DNA of 14,657 nucleotides from Pseudomonadota bacterium (GTDB lineage Bacteria > Pseudomonadota > Gammaproteobacteria > Steroidobacterales > Steroidobacteraceae): contig QGUX01000060.1 in assembly GCA_003242275.1 (NCBI GenBank), forward strand, positions 1-14,657, in the 5' to 3' direction. Of this stretch, positions 1 through 7,315 are shown in pieces (position 1 is the first letter of the stretch; every line of letters starts with the position of its first letter). The notes under the pieces were generated by a model that was given only the letters and a program-made list of their open reading frames with translations, did not search any database and had not been told where the DNA came from. The position numbers and the translations under genes are program-made.

Positions 1-314
1 TGCAGTACGCCCCGGCGCACGAGGTGACGCTGGTGCCCGGCGGCCTGCTCGAGCGCATCGGCGGGCGCCCGCGCATCATGGTCAATTCGGTGCACCACCA
101 GGGCGTGCGCGATCTTGCGCCGGGCCTCATCGCCGAGGCGCATGCCGACGACGGCCTCGTCGAGGCCTTCCGCGTCGGCGGTGCGCGGCGCTTCGCGCTG
201 GCGGTGCAGTGGCATCCGGAGTGGAAGGCGGAGCAGGACGAGTTCTCCACCGCACTCTTCAAGGCATTCGGCGCCGCCGCCCGCGAGCGCGCCGGGGAAA
301 AGAACAACAGGTGA
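1..314 (+). CDS. spuA: Gamma-glutamyl-gamma-aminobutyrate hydrolase, C-terminal part (partial at left edge)
   Basis: This is the 3' end of a class I glutamine-amidotransferase-like hydrolase of the PuuD/SpuA family. The first whole codon is at position 3 and the stop is TGA at 312-314. The family splits gamma-glutamyl-GABA to glutamate and GABA at the end of the gamma-glutamylated putrescine pathway in the cytoplasm. The fragment contains VNSVHHQG followed by VQWHPEW. In the second motif, the His (codon 213-215) and Glu (codon 219-221) are the expected members of the Cys-His-Glu triad. The nucleophilic Cys and the N-terminal half lie outside the window, so I cannot confirm that the gene is intact. 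The next gene starts 3 bp after the stop and encodes the matching synthetase, as in Pseudomonas spuAB and E. coli puuDA. I am confident of the family; the exact substrate is inferred from context. Confidence 0.9.
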   Translation, partial: QYAPAHEVTLVPGGLLERIGGRPRIMVNSVHHQGVRDLAPGLIAEAHADDGLVEAFRVGGARRFALAVQWHPEWKAEQDEFSTALFKAFGAAARERAGEKNNR

Positions 315-317
315 TCC

Positions 318-1664
318 ATGAACAGCGGCATCGACATCCACCAGTTCTTCCGTGAGCGCGGCATTTCGGAAGTCGAGGCCATCGTGCCCGACATGGCCGG
401 CATCGCGCGCGGCAAGATCATGCCGGCGGAGAAGTTCGCGGCGGACGAGGGCATGAAGCTGCCCGAGAGCATCTTCCTGCAGACCGTGACCGGCGACTAT
501 CCCGCCGACACCAGCCCGGCCATGAGCCCGGCCGAGATCGACATCATGCTCAGGCCCGACACGCGCACCGTGCGCGTGGTGCCCTGGGCGGCCGAGCCCA
601 CCGCGCAGGTGATCCACGACTGCTTCTACTCCGACGGCCGGCGCGTGACCATGGCGCCGCGGCACGTGCTCAGGCGCATGCTGGAACTGTACGCCGACCG
701 CGGCTGGCGGCCGGTGGTGGCGCCGGAACTGGAGTTCTACCTGATCGAGCCCAACATCGACGCCGACTATCCGCTCAAGCCCCCGGTGGGCCGCTCCGGC
801 CGCGCCGAGCCGGGTCGGCAGAGCTACAGCATCGCGGCGGTCAACGAGTTCGACCCGCTGTTCGACGACATCTACGCCTTCTGCGAGGCGCAGGACATCG
901 AGATCGACACGCTGATCCACGAGGACGGCCCGGCGCAGATGGAGATCAACCTGCTGCACGGCGACCCGCTGGACCTGGCCGACCAGGTGTTCCTGTTCAA
1001 GCGCACCGCGCGCGAGGCGGCGCTGCGGCACAAGATGTACGCCACCTTCATGGCCAAGCCGCACGGCCGCGAGCCGGGCAGCGCCATGCACATCCACCAG
1101 AGCATCGTGGACAGCCAGACCGGCCGCAACGTGTTCAGCAACGAGGACGGTTCGCCCTCGCAGCTGTTCTTCGCTCACATCGCCGGCCTGCAGAAGTACC
1201 TGCCGGCGGCGATGGCGCTGTTCGCGCCCAATGTGAACTCCTACCGGCGCATCACCCGCGACCAGGTGGCGCCGATCAACGTGCAGTGGGGCTACGACAA
1301 CCGCACCGCCGGGCTGCGCGTGCCGGTGTCGGGGCCGGAGGCGCGGCGCGTGGAGAACCGCGTCGGCGGCGCCGATGCCAACCCGTACCTGGCCATCGCG
1401 GCCTCGCTGGCCTGCGGCTACCTCGGCATGGTCGAGAACCTGAAGCCCACCGAGCCCATCGCCGGCAGCGCCCACGACCTGCCGTTCTCGCTGCCGCGCT
1501 CGCTGGACCAGGCGCTGCGCAACCTGCGCGAGTGCAACGAGCTGATCCAGTTGCTGGGCGAGGCCTTCATCTCGGCCTACACCATCGTCAAGGAGGCCGA
1601 AAGCGAAGTCTTCCTGCAGGTGATCAGCTCCTGGGAGCGCGAGCACCTGCTCCTGAACGTGTGA
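318..1664 (+). CDS. spuB: Gamma-glutamylpolyamine synthetase (glutamine synthetase family, SpuB/PuuA type)
   Basis: This 448-residue protein of the glutamine synthetase fold is close in length to E. coli PuuA (about 470). It probably uses ATP to join glutamate to putrescine or another polyamine, the first step of the gamma-glutamyl route. Visible GS-type metal and substrate motifs are APELEFYL (E137, E139), EDGPAQMEINL (E202, E209), GSAMHIHQS (H258, H260), NVNSYRR (R310) and EARRVENRVGGADANPYL (R344, E346, R348). The N-terminal beta-grasp region contains PDMAGIARGK near residue 30. A true nitrogen-assimilating GlnA is unlikely because of the spu neighbours. The start at 318 is preceded by AGGTGA, which overlaps the upstream stop codon, so translational coupling is likely. 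Choice among putrescine, spermidine or another amine as substrate cannot be made from sequence. Confidence 0.9.
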   Translation: MNSGIDIHQFFRERGISEVEAIVPDMAGIARGKIMPAEKFAADEGMKLPESIFLQTVTGDYPADTSPAMSPAEIDIMLRPDTRTVRVVPWAAEPTAQVIHDCFYSDGRRVTMAPRHVLRRMLELYADRGWRPVVAPELEFYLIEPNIDADYPLKPPVGRSGRAEPGRQSYSIAAVNEFDPLFDDIYAFCEAQDIEIDTLIHEDGPAQMEINLLHGDPLDLADQVFLFKRTAREAALRHKMYATFMAKPHGREPGSAMHIHQSIVDSQTGRNVFSNEDGSPSQLFFAHIAGLQKYLPAAMALFAPNVNSYRRITRDQVAPINVQWGYDNRTAGLRVPVSGPEARRVENRVGGADANPYLAIAASLACGYLGMVENLKPTEPIAGSAHDLPFSLPRSLDQALRNLRECNELIQLLGEAFISAYTIVKEAESEVFLQVISSWEREHLLLNV

Positions 1665-1673
1665 CGAGGCGCC

Positions 1674-3047
1674 ATGACCGACCGGCTCCACCAATGGCAA
1701 CAGCAGGACGCCGCCCACTTCCTGCATCCCTTCACCGACACGCGCCTGCTGGGTGAGCGCGGCACGCGGGTGATCACCCGCGCCGAGGGCGTGTACCTGT
1801 ACGACGCCCAGGGCCGGCAGCTGCTGGACGCCATGTCCGGCCTGTGGTGCGTGGCGGTGGGCTACGGCCGGCAGGAGCTGGTGGACGCGGCCGCCCGGCA
1901 GATGGCCGAGCTGCCCTACTACAACAGCTTCTTCCAGTGCAGCACGCCGCCGGCCATCGAGCTGGCGGCGAAGCTGGCCGAGGTCACCCCGCCGCAGTTC
2001 CAGCACGTGTTCTTCACCGGTTCGGGCAGCGAGTCCATCGACACGGTGATCCGCATGGCGCGCCGCTACTGGCAGCTCGAGGGCCAGCCCCAGCGCAACG
2101 TGATCGTCGGCCGCTGGAACGGCTACCACGGCTCCACCATCGCCGGGGCGAGCCTGGGCGGCATGAAGTGGATGCACGAGCAGGGCCTGTCCGTGCTGCC
2201 GGACATCGTGCACATCAACCAGCCCTACTGGTTCGAGGAGGGGCGCGGCATGGCGCCCGGGGAGTTCGGCCTGGCGGTGGCGCGCGAGCTGGAGGAGTGC
2301 ATCCTGAAGCTGGGGCCGGAGCGCGTGGCGGCCTTCGTTGGCGAACCGGTGCAGGGTGCCGGCGGCGTGATCATCCCGCCCGACACCTACTGGCCGGAGA
2401 TCCAGCGCATCTGCGACCGCTACGGGGTCCTGCTGGCCTCCGACGAGGTGATCTGCGGCTTCGGCCGCACCGGCCGCTGGTTCGGCTGCGAGTACTTCGG
2501 CACGCGGCCGGATTTCATGACCATGGCCAAGGCGCTGTCCTCGGGCTACCTGCCCATCGGCGGCGTGATGGTGGGCGGGCGGGTGGCCCGCCGCCTGATC
2601 GAGGACGGCGGCGAGCTGGCGCATGGCTTCACCTACTCGGCGCACCCGGTGTGCTGTGCGGTGGCGCTGGCCAACCTGGGCATCATCCAGCGCGAGGGGC
2701 TGGTCGAGCGCGTGCGGGAGGATCTGGCGCCCTACCTGGCGCGCCGCTGGGCCGAGCTGGCCGACCACCCGCTGGTGGGCGAGGCGCGCACCCTGGGCCT
2801 GTTCGGCGCGCTGGAGCTGGTGCGCTCGAAGGAGCCGCGCCAGTGGTTCGAGCCGCGCGGCAAGGTGGGTGAACGCTGCCGCGACAATGCCATCCTGAAC
2901 GGGCTGGTCATGAGGGCCACCCGGGACACCATGATCATCGCGCCGCCGCTGGTGATCACCCGCGACCAGATCGACGAGCTGGTCGAGAAGGCGAGGCGCA
3001 CGCTGGATGTGACGCTATCTGGTCTCAGGCAGGACGGCTGGCTATAG
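1674..3047 (+). CDS. spuC: Putrescine:pyruvate aminotransferase (class III, SpuC-like)
   Basis: This 457-residue PLP-dependent class III aminotransferase closely resembles Pseudomonas SpuC as I recall it, including GLWCV.VGYGR, GRWNGYHGST, EPVQGAGGVI, SDEVICGFGRTG and the C-terminal MIIAPPLVI..DQIDEL. Such enzymes move the amino group of putrescine (and sometimes cadaverine or spermidine) to pyruvate, giving alanine and 4-aminobutanal in the cytoplasm. The predicted PLP lysine is K286 in MTMAKALSSGY, D257 of SDEV should contact the pyridine nitrogen, and Y151 of YHGS should stack on the ring. The start at 1674 lies 9 bp after the spuB stop, with GAGG four bases upstream. One oddity is GSGSESIDT at residues 116-124, where SpuC and most relatives have GSGSEANDT. 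Family assignment is firm; the substrate is inferred from homology and operon. Confidence 0.92.
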   Translation: MTDRLHQWQQQDAAHFLHPFTDTRLLGERGTRVITRAEGVYLYDAQGRQLLDAMSGLWCVAVGYGRQELVDAAARQMAELPYYNSFFQCSTPPAIELAAKLAEVTPPQFQHVFFTGSGSESIDTVIRMARRYWQLEGQPQRNVIVGRWNGYHGSTIAGASLGGMKWMHEQGLSVLPDIVHINQPYWFEEGRGMAPGEFGLAVARELEECILKLGPERVAAFVGEPVQGAGGVIIPPDTYWPEIQRICDRYGVLLASDEVICGFGRTGRWFGCEYFGTRPDFMTMAKALSSGYLPIGGVMVGGRVARRLIEDGGELAHGFTYSAHPVCCAVALANLGIIQREGLVERVREDLAPYLARRWAELADHPLVGEARTLGLFGALELVRSKEPRQWFEPRGKVGERCRDNAILNGLVMRATRDTMIIAPPLVITRDQIDELVEKARRTLDVTLSGLRQDGWL

Positions 3048-3057
3048 TTCGCGACGA

Positions 3058-3077
3058 GGCGGCCCCGCGGGACCGCC
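3058..3077 (+). promoter_or_regulatory. Inverted repeat in the spuC-spuD gap
   Basis: A near-palindrome of 20 bases sits between the spuC stop and the spuD ribosome-binding site. Its outer arms are GGCGG and CCGCC, followed inward by a C/A mismatch and then CCC/GGG. It could fold in RNA as a GC-rich hairpin just upstream of the binding-protein gene. There is no T-run after it, so a rho-independent terminator is unlikely. An RNA-processing or stability element is possible, but such palindromes also arise by chance in GC-rich DNA. Confidence 0.3.
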
Positions 3078-3101
3078 GGCCGTTGTCCTGCCCAACATTC
3101 C

Positions 3102-3109
3102 AGGAGGGG
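3102..3109 (+). promoter_or_regulatory. Strong ribosome-binding site of spuD
   Basis: AGGAGGGG ends seven bases before the ATG at 3117, with the core AGGAGG nine bases upstream. It is the best Shine-Dalgarno sequence in this operon. This fits high translation of the binding protein, which is normally needed in excess over the membrane subunits, and it fixes the start of spuD. Confidence 0.75.
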
Positions 3110-3116
3110 TCCGCCC

Positions 3117-4226
3117 ATGCCCGTTCAACTGCGCAACCTCACCGTCGTCGCCGCACTCGGTGCGTTGCTGTCCGCATGCGGCGGAAGGTCCTCCGGTGGC
3201 GGGGGCCAGGTCCTCAATGTCTGGAACTGGTCGGACTACATCGAGCCCAGCCTGCTCGAGCAGTTCGAGGCCGAGACCGGCATCAAGGTCAACTACGAGG
3301 TCGGCGACTCCAACGAGATGCTTGAGACCAAGCTGCTGGCCGGCCGCACCGGCTACGACGTGGTCGTGCCCTCGGCCTCGTTCATGGCGCGCCAGATCCA
3401 GGCCGGCATCTTCCAGAAGCTCGACCGCTCGAAGCTCTCCAACTACGGCAACCTCGACCCGGCCATCCAGAAGAACCTGGCCGCGCTCGACCCGGGCAAC
3501 GAGTACTCGGTCAACTACTTGTGGGGCACCTCGGGCATCGCCTACATCCCCGAGCGCATCAACGAGGCCATGCCCAACGCGCCGGTGGACAGCTTCGCGA
3601 TGTTCTACGACCCGGACGTGGTGAAGAACTTCGAGCGCTGCGGCGTGAGCATCCTCGATGCGCCCAGCGAGGTGGTCGGCACGGTGCTGATCTACCTCGG
3701 CAAGGATGCCAACAGCGAGAGCCTCGAGGACCTCAGGGCCGCCGAGGAAGTGCTGATGAAGATCCGGCCGTACATCCGCACCATCGACTCCTCGGCCTAC
3801 ATCGACCACCTTGCCAATGGCGAGCGCTGCCTGGTGCTGGGCTGGTCCGGCGACGTGTTCCAGGCCAAGGCCCGCGCCGAGGAGGCCGGCAAGCCCTTCA
3901 CCGTGGAGTACAACATCCCGAAGGAGGGCGCGGTGCAGTTCTTCGACCAGCTCGCCATCCCGGCGGATGCGGCCAACGTGGACAACGCCCACAAGTTCAT
4001 CGACTTCCTGCTGCGCGCCGACGTGGCGGCGAAGAACACCAACTACATCCAGTTCGCCAACGGCAACCTGGCCTCGTTCGAGCTGATCGACGAGGAAGTG
4101 CGCAACAACCCGAGCATCTACCCGCCGCCGGAGGTGGCCGCCAAGCTGGTGCCCGACACGCCGGAGAGCCCGGAGTTCACGCGCGAGCTGACGCGCACCT
4201 GGACCCGCTTCAAGACGGGCCGCTGA
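3117..4226 (+). CDS. spuD: Polyamine ABC transporter substrate-binding lipoprotein (SpuD/PotF family)
   Basis: This 369-residue extracytoplasmic solute-binding protein captures putrescine or spermidine in the periplasm for the PotGHI-type transporter encoded downstream. The N-terminus is a lipoprotein signal: basic start, hydrophobic core (residues 8-18) and lipobox LSAC with C21 as the lipidation site, then a Gly/Ser-rich linker. Mature protein begins with VLNVWNWSDYI, the hallmark of PotD/PotF/SpuD proteins. Residues at PotF-like ligand positions are present: W38-S39-D40, E185, W243 with D246 (GWSGD) and F276-D277 (FFDQLAIP). A lipid anchor contrasts with the ordinary cleaved signal peptide of E. 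coli PotF, as I recall it. Only one binding-protein gene is present, whereas Pseudomonas has spuD and spuE in tandem. Whether it prefers putrescine or spermidine cannot be told reliably here. Confidence 0.93.
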   Translation: MPVQLRNLTVVAALGALLSACGGRSSGGGGQVLNVWNWSDYIEPSLLEQFEAETGIKVNYEVGDSNEMLETKLLAGRTGYDVVVPSASFMARQIQAGIFQKLDRSKLSNYGNLDPAIQKNLAALDPGNEYSVNYLWGTSGIAYIPERINEAMPNAPVDSFAMFYDPDVVKNFERCGVSILDAPSEVVGTVLIYLGKDANSESLEDLRAAEEVLMKIRPYIRTIDSSAYIDHLANGERCLVLGWSGDVFQAKARAEEAGKPFTVEYNIPKEGAVQFFDQLAIPADAANVDNAHKFIDFLLRADVAAKNTNYIQFANGNLASFELIDEEVRNNPSIYPPPEVAAKLVPDTPESPEFTRELTRTWTRFKTGR

Positions 4227-4233
4227 TTCCGGC

Positions 4234-4267
4234 AGAAGGGCCCGGCGCGCCAGGCGCCGGGCCTTCT
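4234..4267 (+). promoter_or_regulatory. Strong hairpin between spuD and potG
   Basis: The arms AGAAGGGCCCGGCGC (4234-4248) and GCGCCGGGCCTTCT (4254-4267) pair over 14 base pairs with one bulged G and a five-base loop, GCCAG. It begins seven bases after the spuD stop and ends 16 bases before the potG ATG. No U-run follows, so it does not look like a full intrinsic terminator. Stem-loops after binding-protein genes in ABC operons (malE-malF is the classic case) often protect the upstream mRNA from 3' exonucleases and lower downstream expression. I infer the same role here. Confidence 0.75.
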
Positions 4268-4283
4268 CCGATGCGGGAGTGTC

Positions 4284-5432
4284 ATGGCGGAACGACGCAA
4301 CGAGAAGACCAAGTTCGAGCCCTGGCGTGACCCCAACGCCCAGCCCTATGTCCAGATCGACAACCTGACCAAGAAGTTCGGGGACTTCACCGCGGTCGAT
4401 TCCGTCTCGCTGAAGATCTACAAGGGCGAGATCTTCTGCCTGCTGGGTGGCTCGGGCTCGGGCAAGTCGACGCTGCTGCGCATGCTGGCCGGCTTCGAGG
4501 AGCCCTCCTCCGGGCAGATGATCCTCGACGGACAGGACCTGGCCGACATCCCGCCCTACGAGCGGCCGGTGAACATGATGTTCCAGTCCTATGCGCTGTT
4601 CCCCCACATGACGGTGGAGAAGAACATCGCCTTCGGGCTGGAGCAGGAGCGGCTGCCGCGCGCCGAGATCCGCGAGCGCGTCGAGCAGATGCTGGAGATC
4701 GTGCGCCTCACCGACTACGCGAAGCGCAAGCCGCACCAGCTCTCCGGCGGCCAGCGCCAGCGGGTGGCGCTGGCGCGCGCGCTGGTCAAGCGGCCGAAGC
4801 TGCTGCTGCTGGACGAGCCGCTGGGCGCGCTGGACAAGAAGCTGCGCGAGCACACCCAGTTCGAGCTGATCAACATCCAGGAGCGCCTCGGCGTCACCTT
4901 CATCGTGGTCACGCACGACCAGGAGGAGGCGATGACGCTGGCCTCGCGCATCGGCGTGATGGACCGGGGCCGCATCGTGCAGATCGGCACGCCCACCGAG
5001 ATCTACGAGTTCCCCACCACGCGCTTCGTGGCCGACTTCATCGGCTCGGTGAACATGTTCGAGGGGCGGCTGGTCGAGGACGAGCCCGATTACGTGCGCA
5101 TCCAGTCCGACGAGCTGGGCGGCGTGATCTACGTGTCACACGGCATCAGCGCCGCGCCGGGCAGCACGGTGTGGACCGCCATCCGCCCGGAGAAGATCGT
5201 GCTGACGCGCGAGCCGCCGGCCAAGCAGGCGGAGAACTGCGTGCGCGGCGTGGTGCACGAGATCGCCTACATGGGCGACATGTCCGTCTACCTGGTCAGG
5301 ATCGACAGCGGCAAGATGGTGCGCGTGACCATGCCCAACGTGGAGCGCCTGTCCGATGACGAGCGCATCCTGTGGGACGAGACCGTGTACCTGACCTGGC
5401 ACGAAAGCAGCCCCGTGGTCGTCACGCAGTAA
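4284..5432 (+). CDS. potG: Polyamine ABC transporter ATP-binding protein (PotG/SpuF)
   Basis: This 382-residue ATPase closely matches E. coli PotG (377 residues) along its length. It powers polyamine import through the PotHI channel at the inner face of the cytoplasmic membrane. The Walker A motif GGSGSGKST is at 55-63, the Q-loop at Q101, the signature LSGGQ at 153-157, Walker B LLLLDE at 173-178 and the switch histidine at H211. After about residue 240 comes the regulatory TOBE-type domain, with FIGSVNMFEG and IRPEKI motifs typical of PotA/PotG. The start has GGGAG four bases upstream and follows the strong hairpin after spuD. The stop codon shares one base with the next start (TAATG), which indicates coupling to potH. 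Confidence 0.95.
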   Translation: MAERRNEKTKFEPWRDPNAQPYVQIDNLTKKFGDFTAVDSVSLKIYKGEIFCLLGGSGSGKSTLLRMLAGFEEPSSGQMILDGQDLADIPPYERPVNMMFQSYALFPHMTVEKNIAFGLEQERLPRAEIRERVEQMLEIVRLTDYAKRKPHQLSGGQRQRVALARALVKRPKLLLLDEPLGALDKKLREHTQFELINIQERLGVTFIVVTHDQEEAMTLASRIGVMDRGRIVQIGTPTEIYEFPTTRFVADFIGSVNMFEGRLVEDEPDYVRIQSDELGGVIYVSHGISAAPGSTVWTAIRPEKIVLTREPPAKQAENCVRGVVHEIAYMGDMSVYLVRIDSGKMVRVTMPNVERLSDDERILWDETVYLTWHESSPVVVTQ

Positions 5433-6436
5433 TGAGCCAGTCCGGCCCGTCACGCTCCCAGGGATTCTCCTCCGGCAACCACGGCTGGCTGTGGGACCTG
5501 TTCTTCCGCTTCGGCCCGCCGCGCTGGTCGCGCTACATCCGCAACTACTGGTACGGCCAGCGGCTGGTCATCTCGGTGCCGTTCCTGTGGCTGATCGTGT
5601 TCTTCCTGGTGCCGTTCCTGATCGTACTGAAGATCTCGCTGTCCGAGTTCGCGCCGCTGGGACGCCCGCCCTACGAGCCCATCGTGCGCTTCCTCGAGAA
5701 CGGCGCGCTGCAGATCAAGCTGCTGTTCTCCAGCTACGTCTACCTGCTGCACGAGCCGCTGTACGTGTCGGCCTGGATCTACTCGGTCAAGGTTGCGCTG
5801 GTGTCGACGCTGCTGTGCCTGCTGGTGGGCTACCCGATGGCCTATGCCATCGCGCGCTCCTCGCCGGCCACGCGCAACGTGCTGCTGATGCTGGTGATGC
5901 TGCCGTTCTGGACCTCCTTCCTGCTGCGCGTGTACGCGTGGATCGGCCTGCTGAAGACCGACGGCGTGATCAACAACGTGCTGCTGGCACTGGGCATCAT
6001 CGACACGCCGCTGGTGATGATGAACACCAACTTCGCGGTGTACGTGGGCATCGTCTACTCGTACCTGCCGTTCATGATCCTGCCGCTGTACGCCAACCTG
6101 GAGAAGCACGACCTGACGCTGCTGGAGGCCGCGGCGGACCTGGGAGCCGGGCCGGTGCGCCGCTTCCTGTCGATCACGCTGCCGCTGTCCTTCCCGGGTA
6201 TCATGGCCGGGAGCCTGCTGGTGTTCATCCCGGCGGTGGGCGAGTACGTGATCCCCTCGCTGCTGGGCCGCTCCGACCAGCTGATGGTGGCGACGCTCCT
6301 CTCGGATGAGTTCTTCCGCAACCGCGACTGGCCGCGCGCCAGCGCGGTGGCGATCGCGATGCTGCTGCTGCTGCTGGTCCCCATCATGATCTTCCAGCAC
6401 TTCCAGAACCGGGAGCTGAAGGCGGAACGCCGATGA
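5432..6436 (+). CDS. potH: Polyamine ABC transporter permease (PotH/SpuG)
   Basis: This 334-residue inner-membrane permease has about six hydrophobic segments (near 45-68, 115-140, 148-172, 200-222, 252-272 and 303-322). The PotG-binding EAA loop is EAAADLGAG..RRFLSITLP at 232-251. It pairs with PotI to form the transmembrane channel. I place the start at the ATG overlapping the potG TAA by one base. An in-frame GTG at 5372 would add 20 residues lying wholly inside the potG reading frame, which is less likely. A hydrophilic N-terminal extension of about 40 residues precedes the first membrane segment. No clear Shine-Dalgarno is seen, so translation probably depends on coupling with potG. Confidence 0.93.
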   Translation: MSQSGPSRSQGFSSGNHGWLWDLFFRFGPPRWSRYIRNYWYGQRLVISVPFLWLIVFFLVPFLIVLKISLSEFAPLGRPPYEPIVRFLENGALQIKLLFSSYVYLLHEPLYVSAWIYSVKVALVSTLLCLLVGYPMAYAIARSSPATRNVLLMLVMLPFWTSFLLRVYAWIGLLKTDGVINNVLLALGIIDTPLVMMNTNFAVYVGIVYSYLPFMILPLYANLEKHDLTLLEAAADLGAGPVRRFLSITLPLSFPGIMAGSLLVFIPAVGEYVIPSLLGRSDQLMVATLLSDEFFRNRDWPRASAVAIAMLLLLLVPIMIFQHFQNRELKAERR

Positions 6437-7311
6437 AGGCGCTGAAGAAGTACCTGACCTTCCCGAGGATCGCGCTGGCGCTGGGCCTGCTGTTCCTGTA
6501 CCTGCCGATCTTCACGATGATCGTGTACTCGTTCAACAACTCGCGCCTGGTGACCGTGTGGGACGCGGCCAACTCGCCCACGCTGCGCTGGTACTTCGAG
6601 CTGTTCCGCGACCGGCAGGTGCTGCAGGCGGCCTGGCTGTCGCTGCGGGTGGCGGCGATCTCGGCCACGGTGGCGGTGGTGCTGGGCACGCTGGCCGGGC
6701 TGGTGCTGGCGCGCTTCGGGCCGTTCCGCGGCCGTGCGCTGCTGCAGAGCCTGGCCACCGCGCCGCTGGTGATGCCCGAGGTGATCACCGGCCTGTCGCT
6801 GCTGCTGTTGTTCGTGACCATGGAGCAGGTACTGCGTGCCCTGTTCGACGTGCAGTTCGACCGCGGCATGCTGACCATCACGCTGGCTCACATCACCTTC
6901 ACCATGGCCTACGTGACCGTGGTGGTGCAGTCGCGCCTGGCCACCTTCGACGACTCGCTGGAGGAGGCGGCGCTCGACCTGGGCGCGCGTCCCGTGACGG
7001 TGTTCTTCCGCATCACGCTGCCGATGATCATGCCTGCCATCCTGTCGGGGTGGTTGCTGGCCTTCACGCTGTCGTGGGACGACGTGGTGGTGGCGCAGTT
7101 CGTGGCCGGGCCGGGGGCCAATACCCTGCCCATGGTGGTGTTCTCGAAGGTGCGCCTGGGCGTCAATCCCAGCATCAACGCGCTGGCCACGCTGGTGGTG
7201 CTGATCGTGGCCATCGGCGTGGTGACCGCGGCGGTGTGGATGAAGCGCGCTGAACGCCGCCGCGAGCGCGAGGTGATGATGGCCGCGGCCGCGCCGCGCC
7301 GCACGGAGTAG
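6433..7311 (+). CDS. potI: Polyamine ABC transporter permease (PotI/SpuH)
   Basis: This 292-residue second permease of the polyamine importer is near the length of E. coli PotI (281). It has about six membrane segments, beginning at 12-33 and ending at 248-270. The EAA loop EEAALDLGARP..FFRITLP lies at 177-197. LSWDDVVVAQF near 213-223 is characteristic of PotC/PotI permeases. The start overlaps the end of potH by four bases (ATGA), so the two partner subunits are translationally coupled. AAGG at 6419-6422 may act as ribosome-binding site. The C-terminal tail is basic, then Ala/Arg-rich and poorly conserved. It ends four bases before the kinase gene that follows. Confidence 0.94.
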   Translation: MKALKKYLTFPRIALALGLLFLYLPIFTMIVYSFNNSRLVTVWDAANSPTLRWYFELFRDRQVLQAAWLSLRVAAISATVAVVLGTLAGLVLARFGPFRGRALLQSLATAPLVMPEVITGLSLLLLFVTMEQVLRALFDVQFDRGMLTITLAHITFTMAYVTVVVQSRLATFDDSLEEAALDLGARPVTVFFRITLPMIMPAILSGWLLAFTLSWDDVVVAQFVAGPGANTLPMVVFSKVRLGVNPSINALATLVVLIVAIGVVTAAVWMKRAERRREREVMMAAAAPRRTE

Positions 7312-7315
7312 GGCC

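Noticed and set aside
3042..4916. Long open frame of 624 codons on the minus strand, opposite spuD and potG
   Set aside because: The product is rich in Arg, Leu, Val and His with no recognisable domain, and the plus strand holds two certain genes. Long antisense frames are common in GC-rich DNA.
5372..5431. GTG-initiated 20-residue extension of PotH
   Set aside because: It lies wholly inside potG, while the ATG at 5432 overlaps the potG stop by one base, the usual coupled arrangement.
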